From Zanthoxylum bungeanum (lineage: Eukaryota; Streptophyta; Magnoliopsida; Sapindales; Rutaceae): 64,000 bases of DNA. The DNA lies in the NCBI GenBank assembly GCA_019454045.1, contig SKCR01051208.1, positions 124,001-188,000 of the forward strand. The letters run 5' to 3'. Of this stretch, positions 1-10,299 are shown one piece after another. Both the position numbers and the translations under genes were made by a program. The first letter of the stretch is position 1. Each line of letters opens with the position of its first letter. The notes under the pieces are model-generated. The model saw nothing but the letters and a program-made list of their open reading frames with translations. It did not search any database and was not told where the DNA came from.

Positions 1-125
1 CTTCGTGATTACTATTCTTATTCGCATTATTCCACCTACCCTATATACATTATTGGTTCTTGTTGTTTATGCTAGCTTGAAGATTACACATTGTTGTGAA
101 CTTTGGGTAAGTCATATTCACATCA

Positions 126-208
126 TATTGAGTGTAAACACGAGTGGAGTGATACATATTGAGTGTAAACACGAGTGGAGTGATACATATTTGAGTGTAA
201 ACACGTGA
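126..208 (+). repeat. 31-bp tandem repeat in GYP-1 leader
   Basis: A 31-bp unit with core GAGTGTAAACACGAGTGG occurs about 2.6 times at positions 126, 157 and 188, the last with one extra T. A single related unit is present in the leaders of GYP-2 (near 39303-39345) and GYP-3 (near 55803-55850), so the array expanded in this copy. The rest of 1-289 is untranslated leader with no gene. Confidence 0.85.
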
Positions 209-289
209 GCTTGTGAGATTGTGAGGTTGTGAGGATATCTAATTATTTTCACATATTGTTACTTCTAATCTGTTTGTTGAAGCTTTGAG

Positions 290-1589
290 ATGGCAGGTAC
301 TAGTTTGACAGTGGATGAGAAACTTGAGGCTTTAGAAAGGAAATTCATGGATATGATGGAAAACATGAATGCTGCTTTTGATAAGTTATCCAGGGAAGTA
401 GAGAGTAATCGAACAGGCAGTGTTCCCAGACCACCACCTCGACATATACCACCACCACCATCAGAATGTGGCACCACGACGGGTACCACCAGATGAAGAA
501 GAAGCTGAAAATGAGTTTGATGATTCTGATGATCTTAATGATGTGGAGGAGAGATTTCAGCCAGGGCCTGATAGGAGGCCTAATAGGAGGTTTGATAGGA
601 GGAATGATAGGAGGGATAGGCGGTTTGATGGTAGAGGTGCATTTGATGACAGAAGAGGGGATTATGATAGGAGAGGATACGGTAGACATGGTGATGTTGA
701 TGGTGATTTGAGCAGCATCAAGATCAAAATACCAAACTTCCGAGGCAAGAATGATCCAGAAGCATATTTAGAGTGGGAGAAGAAAATAGAATTGATTTTC
801 AATTGTCATCATTACTCAGATGAAAAGAAGATCAATCTAGCAGTCATGGAATTCACAGATTATGCTATGATTTGGTGGGATCAGATTGTCACCAACCGAA
901 TGAGGAATTATGAGAGGCCAATTCAGACATGGGAAGAACTTCGAGGTCTCATGAGGAAACGATTTATACCCAGCCATTACTACCGAGAGTTGTATCAGAA
1001 ACTACAACATTTGTATCAGGGGACCAAGAGTGTAGAGGATTATTATACTGAGATGGAGGTTGCCATGATCAGGGCGAATGTAGTGGAGGATGCAGAGGCT
1101 ACTATGGCACGGTTTTTAGGGGGCTTGAACAAGAGATTGCCAACATGGTGGAGTTGCATCATTATGTTGATTTGGAGGATATGCTTCACATGGCTGTCAA
1201 GGTAGAAAGGAACTCAAGAAGAAGTCTACATCCAGATTTGGTACTCAGACTACTTCTACATGGAAGGGGAAATGGGTTCCTAATGATCGACGAGATGGAG
1301 GCTTTAACAAGCCAAGGGCTGAACCTGGTGCCAAGGGTAAAGAAGTTGCAGAACCAAGCAAGGCTAGAACGAAACCTGAAGGTACAACACCAAAGACAAA
1401 GGACATCAAGTGTTTCAAGTGTTTTGGCATGGGACATTATTCTTCACAGTGCCCCAACAGGCGCACCTTAGTGATTGATAAGAAGAGTGGTGAAGTACAT
1501 TCTACTGACATGAGGTTGAGGTTGATGATGATGAGCCTGAGATTGAGGATACTAGTGACAAAGAGGGAGCTGCATACCCGCTGGATAAC
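290..1589 (+). pseudogene. gag: GYP-1 gag (capsid/nucleocapsid), frameshifted
   Basis: Gag forms the virus-like particle. The start ATG at 290 opens a frame matching the start of GYP-2 and GYP-3 gag. A proline-rich stretch (about 420-490) is followed by an Arg/Asp-rich block of repeated DRR and RRF units. The Retrotrans_gag domain (about 720-1140) contains WWDQ and RKRFIPSHYYRELYQKLQ. A CCHC zinc knuckle of form CX2CX4HX4C lies at about 1411-1452 (CFKCFGMGHYSSQC). The frame changes near 460-490, near 1140 and before the knuckle, so no intact protein is made. Acidic residues after the knuckle lead into the protease. Confidence 0.9.
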
Positions 1590-2439
1590 TTGTCCTTAGT
1601 TGTCAAGCGTGTTTTGAGTGCACAAAATGTTGAGGATGAGAGTGATCAACAAAGGGAGAACATATTTCATACCAGATGCCGTGTGAATGGTAAAGGGTGT
1701 AGTATGATCATTGACGGGGGCAGTTGTGCTAATGTCGCAAGTACGGCTTTAGTTGAGAGGTTGGGATTAGATTGCTTGAAGCATCCCAAGCCTTATAAGT
1801 TGCAGTGGTTAAATGATTGTGGCGAGATAAAGGTGACAAAGCAGGTGTTATTGAGCTTTACCATTGGGCCATACACGGATGATGTCCTATGTGATGTGAT
1901 ACCGATGCATGCAGGACATATTCTTTTGGGCAGGCCGTGGCAGTTTGATAGGAAAGTTATTCACGATGGTTCAAGAATAAGTATTCCTTTCAACATAAGG
2001 GAAAACCCATTACCTTGTACCCACTCACACCCAAGCAAGTCCACGAGGATCAAGTCAAGTTGCAACTTGAGAGAGATAGAGAGATTGAGAGTGCAAACAC
2101 AACCTTGGGGAAAACACGTGAGGGGAGTGTGGCCGAACCTAGTAAGGAAAATAAGGCAAAGTCGTGAGTGTTTCTAAGGGGAGTGTGAGTGAACTTAAGG
2201 GGGAAACAAAAGGGAGAGTGAAAAAGAGCTTTTACATGGGTGAAGGTGAAGCAAGGAAAGCTTTTAAGGCTAGCAAGCTTATGCTTTTGTTGGTCTACAA
2301 GGAACACCGTATTTGTATTGCTAACACTGACCCTTTGCTTCCTGTGTCCATTTCATCTCTTTTGCAGGAATTCAGTGATGTGCTGACAGAGGACATCCTA
2401 GTGGGCTTCCACCCATTAGAGGTATTGAGCACCAGATAG
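1590..2439 (+). pseudogene. GYP-1 aspartic protease and linker
   Basis: This is a retropepsin-type protease that would cleave the polyprotein. The active-site segment reads MIIDGGSCANVAS, where plant gypsy elements often have DGG in place of DSG. The downstream flap-like stretch ends in HILLGRPWQFDRKVIHDG, a conserved block of this family. The frame breaks near 1970 and again near 2160. The following lysine/glutamate-rich linker (KKSFYMGEGEARKAFKASK) leads to the reverse transcriptase. The protease domain itself looks intact, but it is cut off from both gag and RT by frameshifts. Confidence 0.88.
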
Positions 2440-3660
2440 ATTTCTTACCTGGCGCAGTCATTCCCAACAGACCAGCCCACCGAAGCAATCCGGAGGAGAC
2501 GAAGAAACTTCAGAAGCAAGTGAGGGAGTTGATGGAGAAAGGGTATGTTAGAGAAAGTATGAGTCCCTGTGCGGTACCAGTTCTTCTAGTTCCTAAGAAA
2601 GATGGGTCGTGGCGTATGTGCGTTGATTTCGAGCGATCAACAATATAACGGTAAAGTATCGTCACCCTATTCCTAGACTAGATGACACATGTTGTATGAA
2701 TTGCATGGTTCCAAAGTTTTTAGTAAGATTGATTTAAAGAGTGGATACCATCAAATTCGCATGAGAGAGGGAGATGAGTGGAAAACTGCATTTAAGACCA
2801 AGTATGGCTTGTATAAATGGTTAGTTATGCCATTTGGTCTTACAAACGCACCTAGCACATTTATGAGATTGATGAATCATGTTATGCGTGCTTTTATAGG
2901 TAAGTTTGTTGTAGTTTATTTTGATGACATCTTAGTTTACAGTAAAACATTAGATGAACATGTTACACATTTGAAGCATGTTCTTGAAGTGTTGAGACAG
3001 GAAAAATTGTATGCTAACTTTAGTAAGTGCACTTTTTGTATGGATAGGATTGTTTTCCTTGGTTTTGTTGTAACTGCAGATGGCATCGAAGTTGATGTAG
3101 AGAAGGTGAAGGCGATTCAGGATTGGCCTACACCAACGACAGTGACAGAAGTTAGAAGCTTCCATGGATTAGCAAGCTTCTACCGCAGATTTGTTAAAGA
3201 CTTCAGTAGTATTGCTGCACCACTGACTGAAGTAGTGAAGAAAACTGTTGGTTTCAAATGGGGAGAAGAGCATGAGCGTGCATTCCAGGATCTTAAAATG
3301 AAGTTATGTAGTGCACCAGTTTTGGCGCTACCCAATTTTGAAAAGACATTTGAGATTGAGTGTGATGCATCCGAATAGGCATTGGAGCTGTTCTTATGCA
3401 AGAAAAGCGACCAATAGCTTACTTTAGTGAGAAGCTGAATGGAGCAGTTTTGAGGTACCCCACATATGACAAGGAGTTGTATGCGCTAGTGAGAGCCCTT
3501 GAGACTTGGCAGCATTATTTGTGGCCTCGAGAATTTGTGATCCATACTGATCATGAATCATTGAAGCACTTGAAGGGCCAAGGTAAGTTGAACAAACACG
3601 ACACGCAAAGTGGTTGGAGTTCATTGAGACATTTCCATACGTAATTCGCTACAAACAAGG
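2440..3660 (+). pseudogene. pol: GYP-1 reverse transcriptase and RNase H
   Basis: RT copies the element RNA into DNA. The fingers segment (VPKKDGSWRMCVD) is followed by a frameshift near 2625-2640 and a second near 2685. The palm then reads on through [15 protein letters not shown], the [13 protein letters not shown] block and the catalytic YFDD at about 2916-2928. The connection and RNase H region follows ([44 protein letters not shown]). A break at about 3378 and another at about 3600 split the RNase H. The motifs are well conserved, so the breaks look fairly recent. Confidence 0.92.
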
Positions 3661-4567
3661 TAAGGAAAACATTATCGCTGATGCACTATCCCGAAGGTAT
3701 GCTTTACTTACTTCATTAAGTGCAAGAATGCTTGGGTTTGAATTTATTAAAGAACTTTATGCAAATGATACTGACTTTAGTACCATCTATGCTGCATGTG
3801 AAAACTCTACCTTTAATAAATTCTATCAACATGACGGGTTTCTGTTTAGGGAGAATAGATTATGCATTCCTGTTTGTAGTATGCGTGAATTGTTAGTTAG
3901 AGAAGCGCATGGGGGAGGTTTAATGGGGCACTTTTGCATTTCTAAGACCTTAGGGGTATTGAGTGAACATTTTTATTGGCCTAAAATGCGGAGAGATATT
4001 GAGCGTTTGTGTGATAAATGCTTGATTTGTAAAAAGGCTAAATCTAAGGTTATGCTTCATGGGTTGTATACACCGTTGCCTGTACCTAGTGAGCCGTGGG
4101 TAGATGTATCAATGGACTTTATATTGGGTTTACCTAGGACTAGGCATGGTAGAGATTCCATCTTTGTAGTGGTTGATAGGTTCAGTAAGATTACACACTT
4201 TATAGCATGTCATAAAACTGATGATGCCATTAACATTACTGACTTATTCTTTAGAGAAGTGGTACGACTCCATGGAATTCCACGGAGTATAGTTTCAGAT
4301 CGTGATGTTACATTCCTTAGTCACTTTTGGAAAGTTTTATGGGGTAAGTTAGGAACAAAACTTTTGTATTCTACTACTTGTCATCCCCAAACTGATGGAC
4401 AACTGAAGTGGTTAATAGGACTTTGACTCAGTTATTGCGTACTATTGTCTCTAAGAACTTGAAAACTTGGGAGGATTGTTTGCCTTTTGTTGAATTTGCA
4501 TATAATCGTAGCATTCATTCTTCCACATCTTATTCTCCATTTGAAATTGTTTATGGTTTTTCAACCA
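3661..4567 (+). pseudogene. GYP-1 integrase, zinc-binding and catalytic core (5' part)
   Basis: Integrase inserts the cDNA into the genome. An HHCC zinc-binding region is visible ([11 protein letters not shown], then [11 protein letters not shown]). The core has the first catalytic Asp in [10 protein letters not shown] and the second in [11 protein letters not shown]. Just before the third catalytic residue, a single base is missing (CAACTGAA where relatives have CAAACTGA-type codons), so the Glu codon sits in a shifted frame. The sequence continues through [19 protein letters not shown] to YGF, where NA-1 interrupts it. The missing codons resume at 8927. Confidence 0.9.
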
Positions 4568-4572
4568 CTAAC

Positions 4573-5546
4573 TGACAAGAACTCACTTGGGTTTGGAAAC
4601 CAAGCAAACCTCAAGCATCTTTCTCAAAACCCCAAGAACTTTGAATACTGATTTTGTATGAACAAAACCCAACCAAGAAAGCCCCTAACCACCATGAAAC
4701 TCACGTCCATGATAACCACAAGCATGAAATCAGATTGTATTTTGCTAGCAATGGAGACGCCACTAAGTTGCCAAGCTTAGATAAGTCAATTTGAACTTGA
4801 AAAGGGAATCCCTCCCTCAACAAGGTTTTGGCCATAGCCATGGAAAGCTCAAGCTTTTCTCTCTTTCAAAATTCTGTATATTACGTTGGTTGTCCAAAAA
4901 TACAAAGAAGAGTCATATAATAAGGGTTACAAAAGAGTAAAAAGGCTAAAATGATCCTAGAGCTAAAATTACCAAAAGCCCTAAGTCAAGCACCTCAACC
5001 ACGACCATTAAGGTCCTTTGCACCTAAATAAACTTAAAACAAAGATTAGAAGCTAATCTCACTTAATCTAATAAGGTGCTTACATGCTATAGTAAATTGA
5101 CGTGCTTCCGGCTAAGTACAAATCTAAGCATAATTAAGCCTAATGGCATAGTCAACCATGCTAATTACACATCATACATAAAGTCAAAATGTCGAGAAAA
5201 AATGACAAAAATGCCCCCATTTGGCCGAATTCAACATAGTCCCAAAATAGGTCAAAACGGGTCAAAAGGGTGCAGGTGCTGAAGCTGCTCTGCTATGTTT
5301 CAGTCTGAACTGATCTGGGTCAAATAAAATAGCTTGGGGACCTCTCTGGTTATGCCCATGTGTGTCTCTGGTGTGCACTTGACTTGGTTGCTGCAACTGG
5401 TCACATAGCTCCGAGCTAGTCCTGCAAAGGCCTCTCTGATCTTCTTTGCTCTTTGGCGTGTGATTGGACCTGTTGGCAACTGCATGGGTTCATCCAAGTT
5501 GTTAGCTGCATCCTGTAATGTCTCTGGTGTGGTTGGACTCATGTCA
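4573..5546 (-). repeat. NA-1 3' LTR
   Basis: This matches 7952-8921 over its whole length with scattered substitutions and small indels. Its inner end (5300-5546) carries, on the minus strand, a reading frame containing PTGPITRQRAKKIREAFAGL, which is the C-terminal tail of a gypsy pol. The tail therefore starts in the internal region and stops inside the LTR. Confidence 0.94.
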
Positions 5547-5558
5547 TTCCTCCTTGTT
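5547..5558 (-). other. NA-1 polypurine tract
   Basis: On the minus strand the bases directly before the 3' LTR are AACAAGGAGGAA. A purine run in this position primes plus-strand DNA synthesis. The same location in GYP-1, GYP-2 and NA-2 has a similar AGAGGGAG run. Confidence 0.85.
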
Positions 5559-5965
5559 GAAAAGGATTCGACCTCGAATCTGAACCTGTATCAAAATGAG
5601 TTAAGTCAGAAACATTAAAAGTAGCAGATATGTTGTACTTACCTTGCAAATCTAGCTTATATGCATTGCCATTAATCTGTTCCAAGACTTGAAAAGACCA
5701 TCCTCTCTTGGTTGCAACTTGGATCTTCGTTATGCTTGTATCTTTTCCTCTTGCATATAAAGCCACATCCAATTGCCGGGGTCAAACACAATGCATTGGA
5801 AACCTATTATTCTCACCAACTCTGCCTTTCCCTTATCATTCATACTCCCAAGCTTAATAACAATCAAAGATAATAAATCCATAGGAGTTAAAGAATTAGA
5901 ATCATAATCAATCTCATAAGGCAAGTAAAAACTAGAAGAATGAATGCATCTATTATATGCAGACT
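5547..5965 (-). pseudogene. NA-1 relic of integrase C-terminal domain
   Basis: The minus strand encodes a diverged piece of the integrase end: SLTPMDLLSL, then a gap, then FDPGNWMWLYMQEEK (GDWVWVHMRKER in GYP-1), the GPF-type module (here GWSFQVLEQINGNAYKLDL) and FNVSDLTHFDTGSDSRSNPF leading into the LTR. Frameshifts separate the pieces. No catalytic core is present, so this is residue rather than a working integrase. Confidence 0.8.
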
Positions 5966-6108
5966 CTGGCCCCGCTATTGCGTCTGTGATCTTCTTAGCT
6001 CTTTGGCATGTGATTGGGTCTGTTGGCAATTGCAAAGGCTCTAATGTTCCTTGGGTGATTGCATTCATGTCAAATGTTGTCCCTTGGATCATGTCATTCT
6101 CCCTCTCT
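5966..6108 (-). repeat. NA-1 internal copy of an LTR start and polypurine tract
   Basis: At 6096 on the minus strand an LTR-like start (TGACATGATCC) follows a purine run (AGAGAGGGAGAA, 6097-6108) and the SNPF-like coding end. It continues into the LTR-encoded tail (LQLPTDPITCQRAKKITDAI). After about 130 bp it joins integrase sequence. Thus a second 3'-LTR beginning lies inside the element, as expected from template switching between two element RNAs. Confidence 0.78.
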
Positions 6109-6323
6109 TGAAATGGATTCGTCCTCGAATCCGAACCCGGATCATAGATAGTTATGACAAAATCAATTGGACGATGATATTGAATATAAAAGAATCATAT
6201 TTGACCACTTGTACCTGCGATGAAAAAGCATAAACAATAGAGAAAATGTTATGGAAAAACTTCACTAACACATCTACTTTCTTTTCACCAGCTCTCACAG
6301 CTTCATCACATCACTCATGGCCA

Positions 6324-6608
6324 CTATCTCAACCATACTTGCAAAGACCTCCTCACACACTGCTCAGCTTCACTTTGTTTTTCAACCTCAAAGCACACTA
6401 CCTCACAAGTGTTTACTCCCTCAATGCTCACGGTCTGACAAGCATTTTCACTCACCATGTCACTTATAACACAATTCACAACATTGAAGGCCTCAAAAGT
6501 GTTTTCATTCGCTATGCACTCAACATCACAAATGCTTCTCACTTCATTACACACAACTTCAATAGCTTTTGGTTGTTGAGTACTCTCTTCATTCACTGAA
6601 GCAAGCAA
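6324..6608 (-). pseudogene. NA-1 acidic reading frame, unknown function
   Basis: This is a 94-residue minus-strand frame, rich in Glu, Val and Cys (for example VNTCEVVCFEVEKQSEAE). It has no recognised domain. Its composition and its place upstream of the internal polypurine tract match the acidic half of the NA-2 protein, so it is probably a truncated relative. Short length and nearby stops suggest it is dead. Confidence 0.45.
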
Positions 6609-7930
6609 TCAACGTGTCACTGAAGCAATCTTGTGGTCACTCGCTATAGTGTTTGAGCTCACCTTTCTTTTCTTCTCACACACACTCACAAGTGTTTACA
6701 CTCCAATGAAACACAATGAAGCACAACGGATTTCAATTCGGCTATAACACAAATATAGTCTTTCAAGCTCAAACCAAATCAAATATCAATGTAACTCATG
6801 TAAAGCAATCCAATCAACTTGCAAATGGTCTAATCAAGCTAAGCACAATGCGACCAATTCTCTTTCTTTTTTTTTTTCTTTTTTTTTTCAAAACAAGTAG
6901 GTGACTCAGTTGCTTACGTAAGTACTTACAAGTAGGTCAAGTAAGCATGTCAATTCGGCAATGGTAACAAACCAACTAAACACTTTTTCCAACTAACTTG
7001 GTGATGCAGCAGCTTGCCTCTTCAAGCACCTCTCAAATGCAATGATGGCTACTCAAATTCCATGTCAAGCTCATGAGTGCTTCCATTTTCAATGTCATGC
7101 TAAAGATTCAACACAAATCCAATGTCAAGCTAATGATGGATCACGCAAATCAGCAAGCACACTTGTTAATTCATGCTTCAACATAAGCACATCAAGCACT
7201 CACGGCAATATGTGTAACAAAGCAACAGACTTGTCTCACAAAGTTAACACACAAGCATAAGTAAACTTCAAGAGTCTCACGACCTCATCAATCCATAAGC
7301 ATTTCATTTTGTTTCAACACTCATTCACTCAAATGCCTCACCACAACACTTAAAAACACTTGTTTTCCTCACACTTCACAAGATTGCAACAACTTCACAA
7401 AGATTGCAAACAAGCTAGTTCAAGCAATGCTAGGAGTAATGAAGTGCAATCTGATTTTCTCAAAGTAGATATGAACAATACCTATTGAAAACAAGCTAAG
7501 TGACATGCACATGGCAAGAACAAAGCAAGGGTGGTGATGGTTCTTCCTTGGCCGAATCTGACCTGATGCATTTTTTTTTTTTTGATTTTTGAAACTAATA
7601 ACTTAATAACAATGTTAAACACGTCCTAGTAACTTACAATTAACAACTAAACACTTGATTCAAGCAAAGAACACAAAAGCCCCAATTTTGACCTAAGTAG
7701 CCAAAGCTTAACTCAAAGAAATACTCATGATCAATCAAAAAACACTCAAGGCAGAATGTTATTCATGATATTTTGATCACAAATCAACAAGAATCAGCAA
7801 GAAACAACAAGATCCAACAATTCATGAAATATTCATGGAAGTAAAACCTTGATGCCGAAATTAAATCAACAAAGAACAAAGATGAATAAAAGATTAAACA
7901 ACACAAAGGATAGGATATCAGACCTCAGAA
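6609..7930. other. NA-1 internal non-coding stretch
   Basis: No coding frame with recognisable similarity was seen on either strand. The plus strand is rich in CA and CTCAC words, and T-runs occur at about 6864-6889 and 7570-7582. It corresponds to leader and decayed internal sequence of the non-autonomous element. Confidence 0.6.
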
Positions 7931-7949
7931 CCCTAAGCTCATGATACCA
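7931..7949 (-). other. NA-1 primer binding site
   Basis: On the minus strand, two bases after the 5' LTR, the sequence is TGGTATCATGAGCTTAGGG. The first eight bases match the complement of the initiator tRNA-Met 3' end (TGGTATCAGAGC); an extra T then breaks the match. NA-2 and GYP-2 have the uninterrupted version. Confidence 0.8.
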
Positions 7950-7951
7950 AA

Positions 7952-8921
7952 TGACAAGAACTCACTTGGGTTTGGAAACCAAGCAAACCCCAAGCATCTT
8001 TCTCAAAACCCCAAGAACTTTGAATACTGATTTTGTATGAACAAAACCCAACCAAGATCAGCCCCTAACCACCATGAAACTCAAGTCCATGATAACCACA
8101 AGCATGAAATCAGATTGTTTTTTGCTAGCAATGGAGACACCACTAAGTTGCCAAGCTTAGATAAGTCAATTTGAACTTGAAAAGGGGAATCCCTCCCTCA
8201 ACAAGGTTTTGGCCATAGCCATGGAAAGCTCAAGCTTTTCTCTCTTTCAAAATTCTGTATTACGTTGGTTGTCCAAAAATACAAAGAAAAGTCATATAAT
8301 AAGGGTTACAAAAGAGTAAAAAGGCTAAAATGACCCTAGAGCTAAAATTACCAAAAGCCCTAAGTCAAGCACCTCAACCACGACCATTAAGGTCCTTTTG
8401 CACCTAAATAAACTTAAAACAAAGATTAGAAGCTAATCTCACTTAAGCTAATTAAGGTGCTTACATGCTATAGTAAATTGACGTGCTTCCGGCTAAGTAC
8501 AAATCTAAGCATAATTAAGCCTAATGGCATAGTCAACCATGCTAATTACATCATAAATAAAGTCAAAATGTCGAGAAAAAATGACAAAAATGCCCCCATT
8601 TGGCCGAATTCAACATAGTCCCAAAATAGGTCAAATCGGGTCAAAAGGGTGCAGGTGCTGAAGCTGCTCTGCTATGCTTCAGTCTGAACTGATCTGGGTC
8701 AAATGAAATAGCTTGGGGACCTCTCTGGTTATGCCCATATGTGTCTCTGGTGTGCACTTGACTTGGTTGCTGCAACTGGTCACATAGCTCCGAGCTAGTC
8801 CTGCAAAGGCCTCTCTGATCTTCTTTGCTCTTTGGCGTGTGATTGGACCTGTTGGCAACTGCATGGGTTCATCCAAGTTGTTAGCTGCATCCTGTAATGT
8901 CTCTGGTTTGGACTCATGTCA
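7952..8921 (-). repeat. NA-1 5' LTR
   Basis: This is the 970-bp partner of the 3' LTR. It starts TGACAAG and ends ATGTCA in plus-strand orientation, giving TGACA/TGTCA inverted ends. The pol tail frame (8679-8876, minus) is also present here because it is LTR sequence. Confidence 0.94.
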
Positions 8922-9554
8922 CTAACTCCATTAGATTTGTTACCATTGCCTGTTGATGAGCATGCAGGGTTAGATGGAAAAAAGAAAGCTGATTTGGTGA
9001 AACACATACATGAGAAAGCAAGAGAGCACATACAACGAAAGAATGAACAATATGCTTCTCATACCAATAAGGGAAGAAAACGTGTGGTATTTCAACCTGG
9101 AGATTGGGTTTGGGTACACATGCGAAAGGAAAGATATCCTGAACAGAGTAAATCCAAGCTACAACCAAGAGGGGATGGTCCATTTCAAGTCTTGGAACGG
9201 ATTAATGACAATGCATACAAGCTGGATTTACAAGGTGAGCATAATGTGTCTGCGACATTTAATGTTTCTGACTTAACTCTTTTTGATGCAGGTACAGATT
9301 CGAGGTCGAATCCTTTTCAAGAGGGAGGGAATGACATGAATCCAACAACTCAAGGCACATTAGATCCTTTGCAATTGCCAACATGTCCAATCACAAGCCA
9401 AAGAGCTAAGAAGATCAGAGACGCAATGGTGGGGATATCGCAGAATGCCATGGTCGAGTGTGACAGACAACTTCGGGGCATATTGGTGTCACATGAGGGC
9501 TTTAATGGAGTGGGTCCAAAGCTATTTCACTTGACCCAAGTCATACCAGAGTAA
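8922..9554 (+). pseudogene. GYP-1 integrase C-terminal domain and pol tail
   Basis: The frame resumes after NA-1 with PLTPLDLLPLPVDEHAGLDG and stays open for about 210 codons. It contains the GDWVWVHMRKER stretch and the GPF-type module (GDGPFQVLERINDNAYKLDL). It then crosses the polypurine tract and continues inside the 3' LTR with LQLPTCPITSQRAKKIRDAM, stopping at about 9554. No classical chromodomain is visible. The tail occupies the position where chromovirus integrases carry a chromodomain or CR-type motif; its function is unknown. Confidence 0.88.
9319..9331 (+). other. GYP-1 polypurine tract
   Basis: AAGAGGGAGGGAA lies directly before the LTR start TGACATGAATCC. It is also coding (…NPFQEGGN). 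Confidence 0.88.
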
Positions 9555-10299
9555 CGCACCATCAATCTTGAAGCCGAGTATATTTTTTACGGATCAAGCC
9601 GATTCAAGCCCGACACTAAATATTCGGCCAAGACAAGACTTATTGGACTTTATGACACATCATTATGCCTTTATACATGGAAGCCACGAATTTGGAGGAC
9701 TTTTGGTGCAAGGAAACAACTTTAGACAAATTTGGAAAAGTTTTCCACATTTGTTGACTTTTATGATTTTGTGTTTTTACTTTAGACTTTTTTGGCAAAG
9801 TTATTTATTAAGTCTTTATTTGTTATTGATTAAGTCTTTGTTTCTTTTGACTTTGTGTTTGTTATTAAATGTCTATTAAGGGCATGGCCATTTAATAGCC
9901 ATTAGTTAGCAACTTAGGGTGTTTTGGTCATTTTGCACCCATTAGGGTTTCTTTCATTGTACTATTTAAACTCATTTCATCTTAATGAGAAGCTAATCAC
10001 CAAATTTCGAATTTCATCTTCATTTTGAAGTCTTGGCTATTGCCTAATTTGCTTAAGGGAGGGATTCCCCTTATCTCATGCAATCGACTTATCTAAGGCG
10101 TGGCAACCTTAGTGGCGTCTCCGTGCTAGCAGAACACTTCAAGGAATCATCTTAAGGGTTCTCAAAGACAAGTTCTTTTTGGGTCTTCTTTGTGGCCTTG
10201 GAAGGGTTTTGTTCCTAGAAAATAAAATTCGCGGTTCTTGGGGTTCTATCCACTGCGAGGGGTTTGCTTGGCCTAATCCTCCAAGTGAGTTCCGCGTCA
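9332..10299 (+). repeat. GYP-1 3' LTR (968 bp)
   Basis: It starts TGACATG and ends CGCGTCA. The first ~220 bp code for the end of pol. A TATTTAA box at 9964-9970 (CTATTTAAAC) lies at a position conserved in the LTRs of GYP-2/3, SOLO-2 and NA-2 and probably serves as the TATA element. The downstream part (GGCGTCTCC, CTTTGTGGCCTTGGAAGG) is shared with the GYP-2/3 LTRs, so the families are related. Confidence 0.9.

Larger units (their letters stand above)
4573..8921 (-). mobile_element. NA-1: non-autonomous gypsy LTR retrotransposon (4.35 kb)
   Basis: Two direct LTRs of 974 and 970 bp start with TG and end with CA. Between them lie a PBS, a polypurine tract and only 2.4 kb of internal DNA. Gag, protease and reverse transcriptase are absent; only relics of the integrase C-terminus and a short acidic reading frame remain. 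The transcript would run on the minus strand. The LTRs are related to the GYP-1 LTR (shared pol tail and the same TG(ACA) termini), so a GYP-1-like element is a plausible helper. The LTR pair is very similar by eye, which suggests a fairly young insertion. Confidence 0.92.
4568..8926. other. Target site duplication CTAAC flanking NA-1
   Basis: CTAAC occurs at 4568-4572 directly before the element's first TG and at 8922-8926 directly after its final CA. Removing the element and one copy restores the integrase reading frame (GFQPLTPLDLLPLP) known from GYP-2 and GYP-3. Confidence 0.95.
1..10299 (+). mobile_element. GYP-1: Ty3/gypsy LTR retrotransposon, 5' end off the window, split by NA-1
   Basis: The order is leader, gag, protease, reverse transcriptase, RNase H, integrase, then 3' LTR, which is the Ty3/gypsy order. 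The 5' LTR is not in the window; by comparison with GYP-2 it should lie about 1.1 kb upstream. The integrase is cut by NA-1 and resumes at 8927. The element sits in LINE-A: the base after the 3' LTR continues the LINE ORF2 reading frame, so the predicted TSD is CGCGG (10300-10304), with its partner outside the window. Several frameshifts make it non-functional. The clade is probably a chromovirus without a classical chromodomain; CRM-like is a guess based on the pol tail lying in the LTR. Confidence 0.93.

Noticed and set aside
466..711. Met/Ile/Gly-rich frame in GYP-1 gag
   Set aside because: It is the alternative frame of the Arg/Asp-rich gag block; the gag frame is conserved in GYP-2 and GYP-3.
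8679..8876. Small independent gene on the minus strand
   Set aside because: It is the pol tail encoded in the NA-1 LTR and is duplicated in the other LTR.
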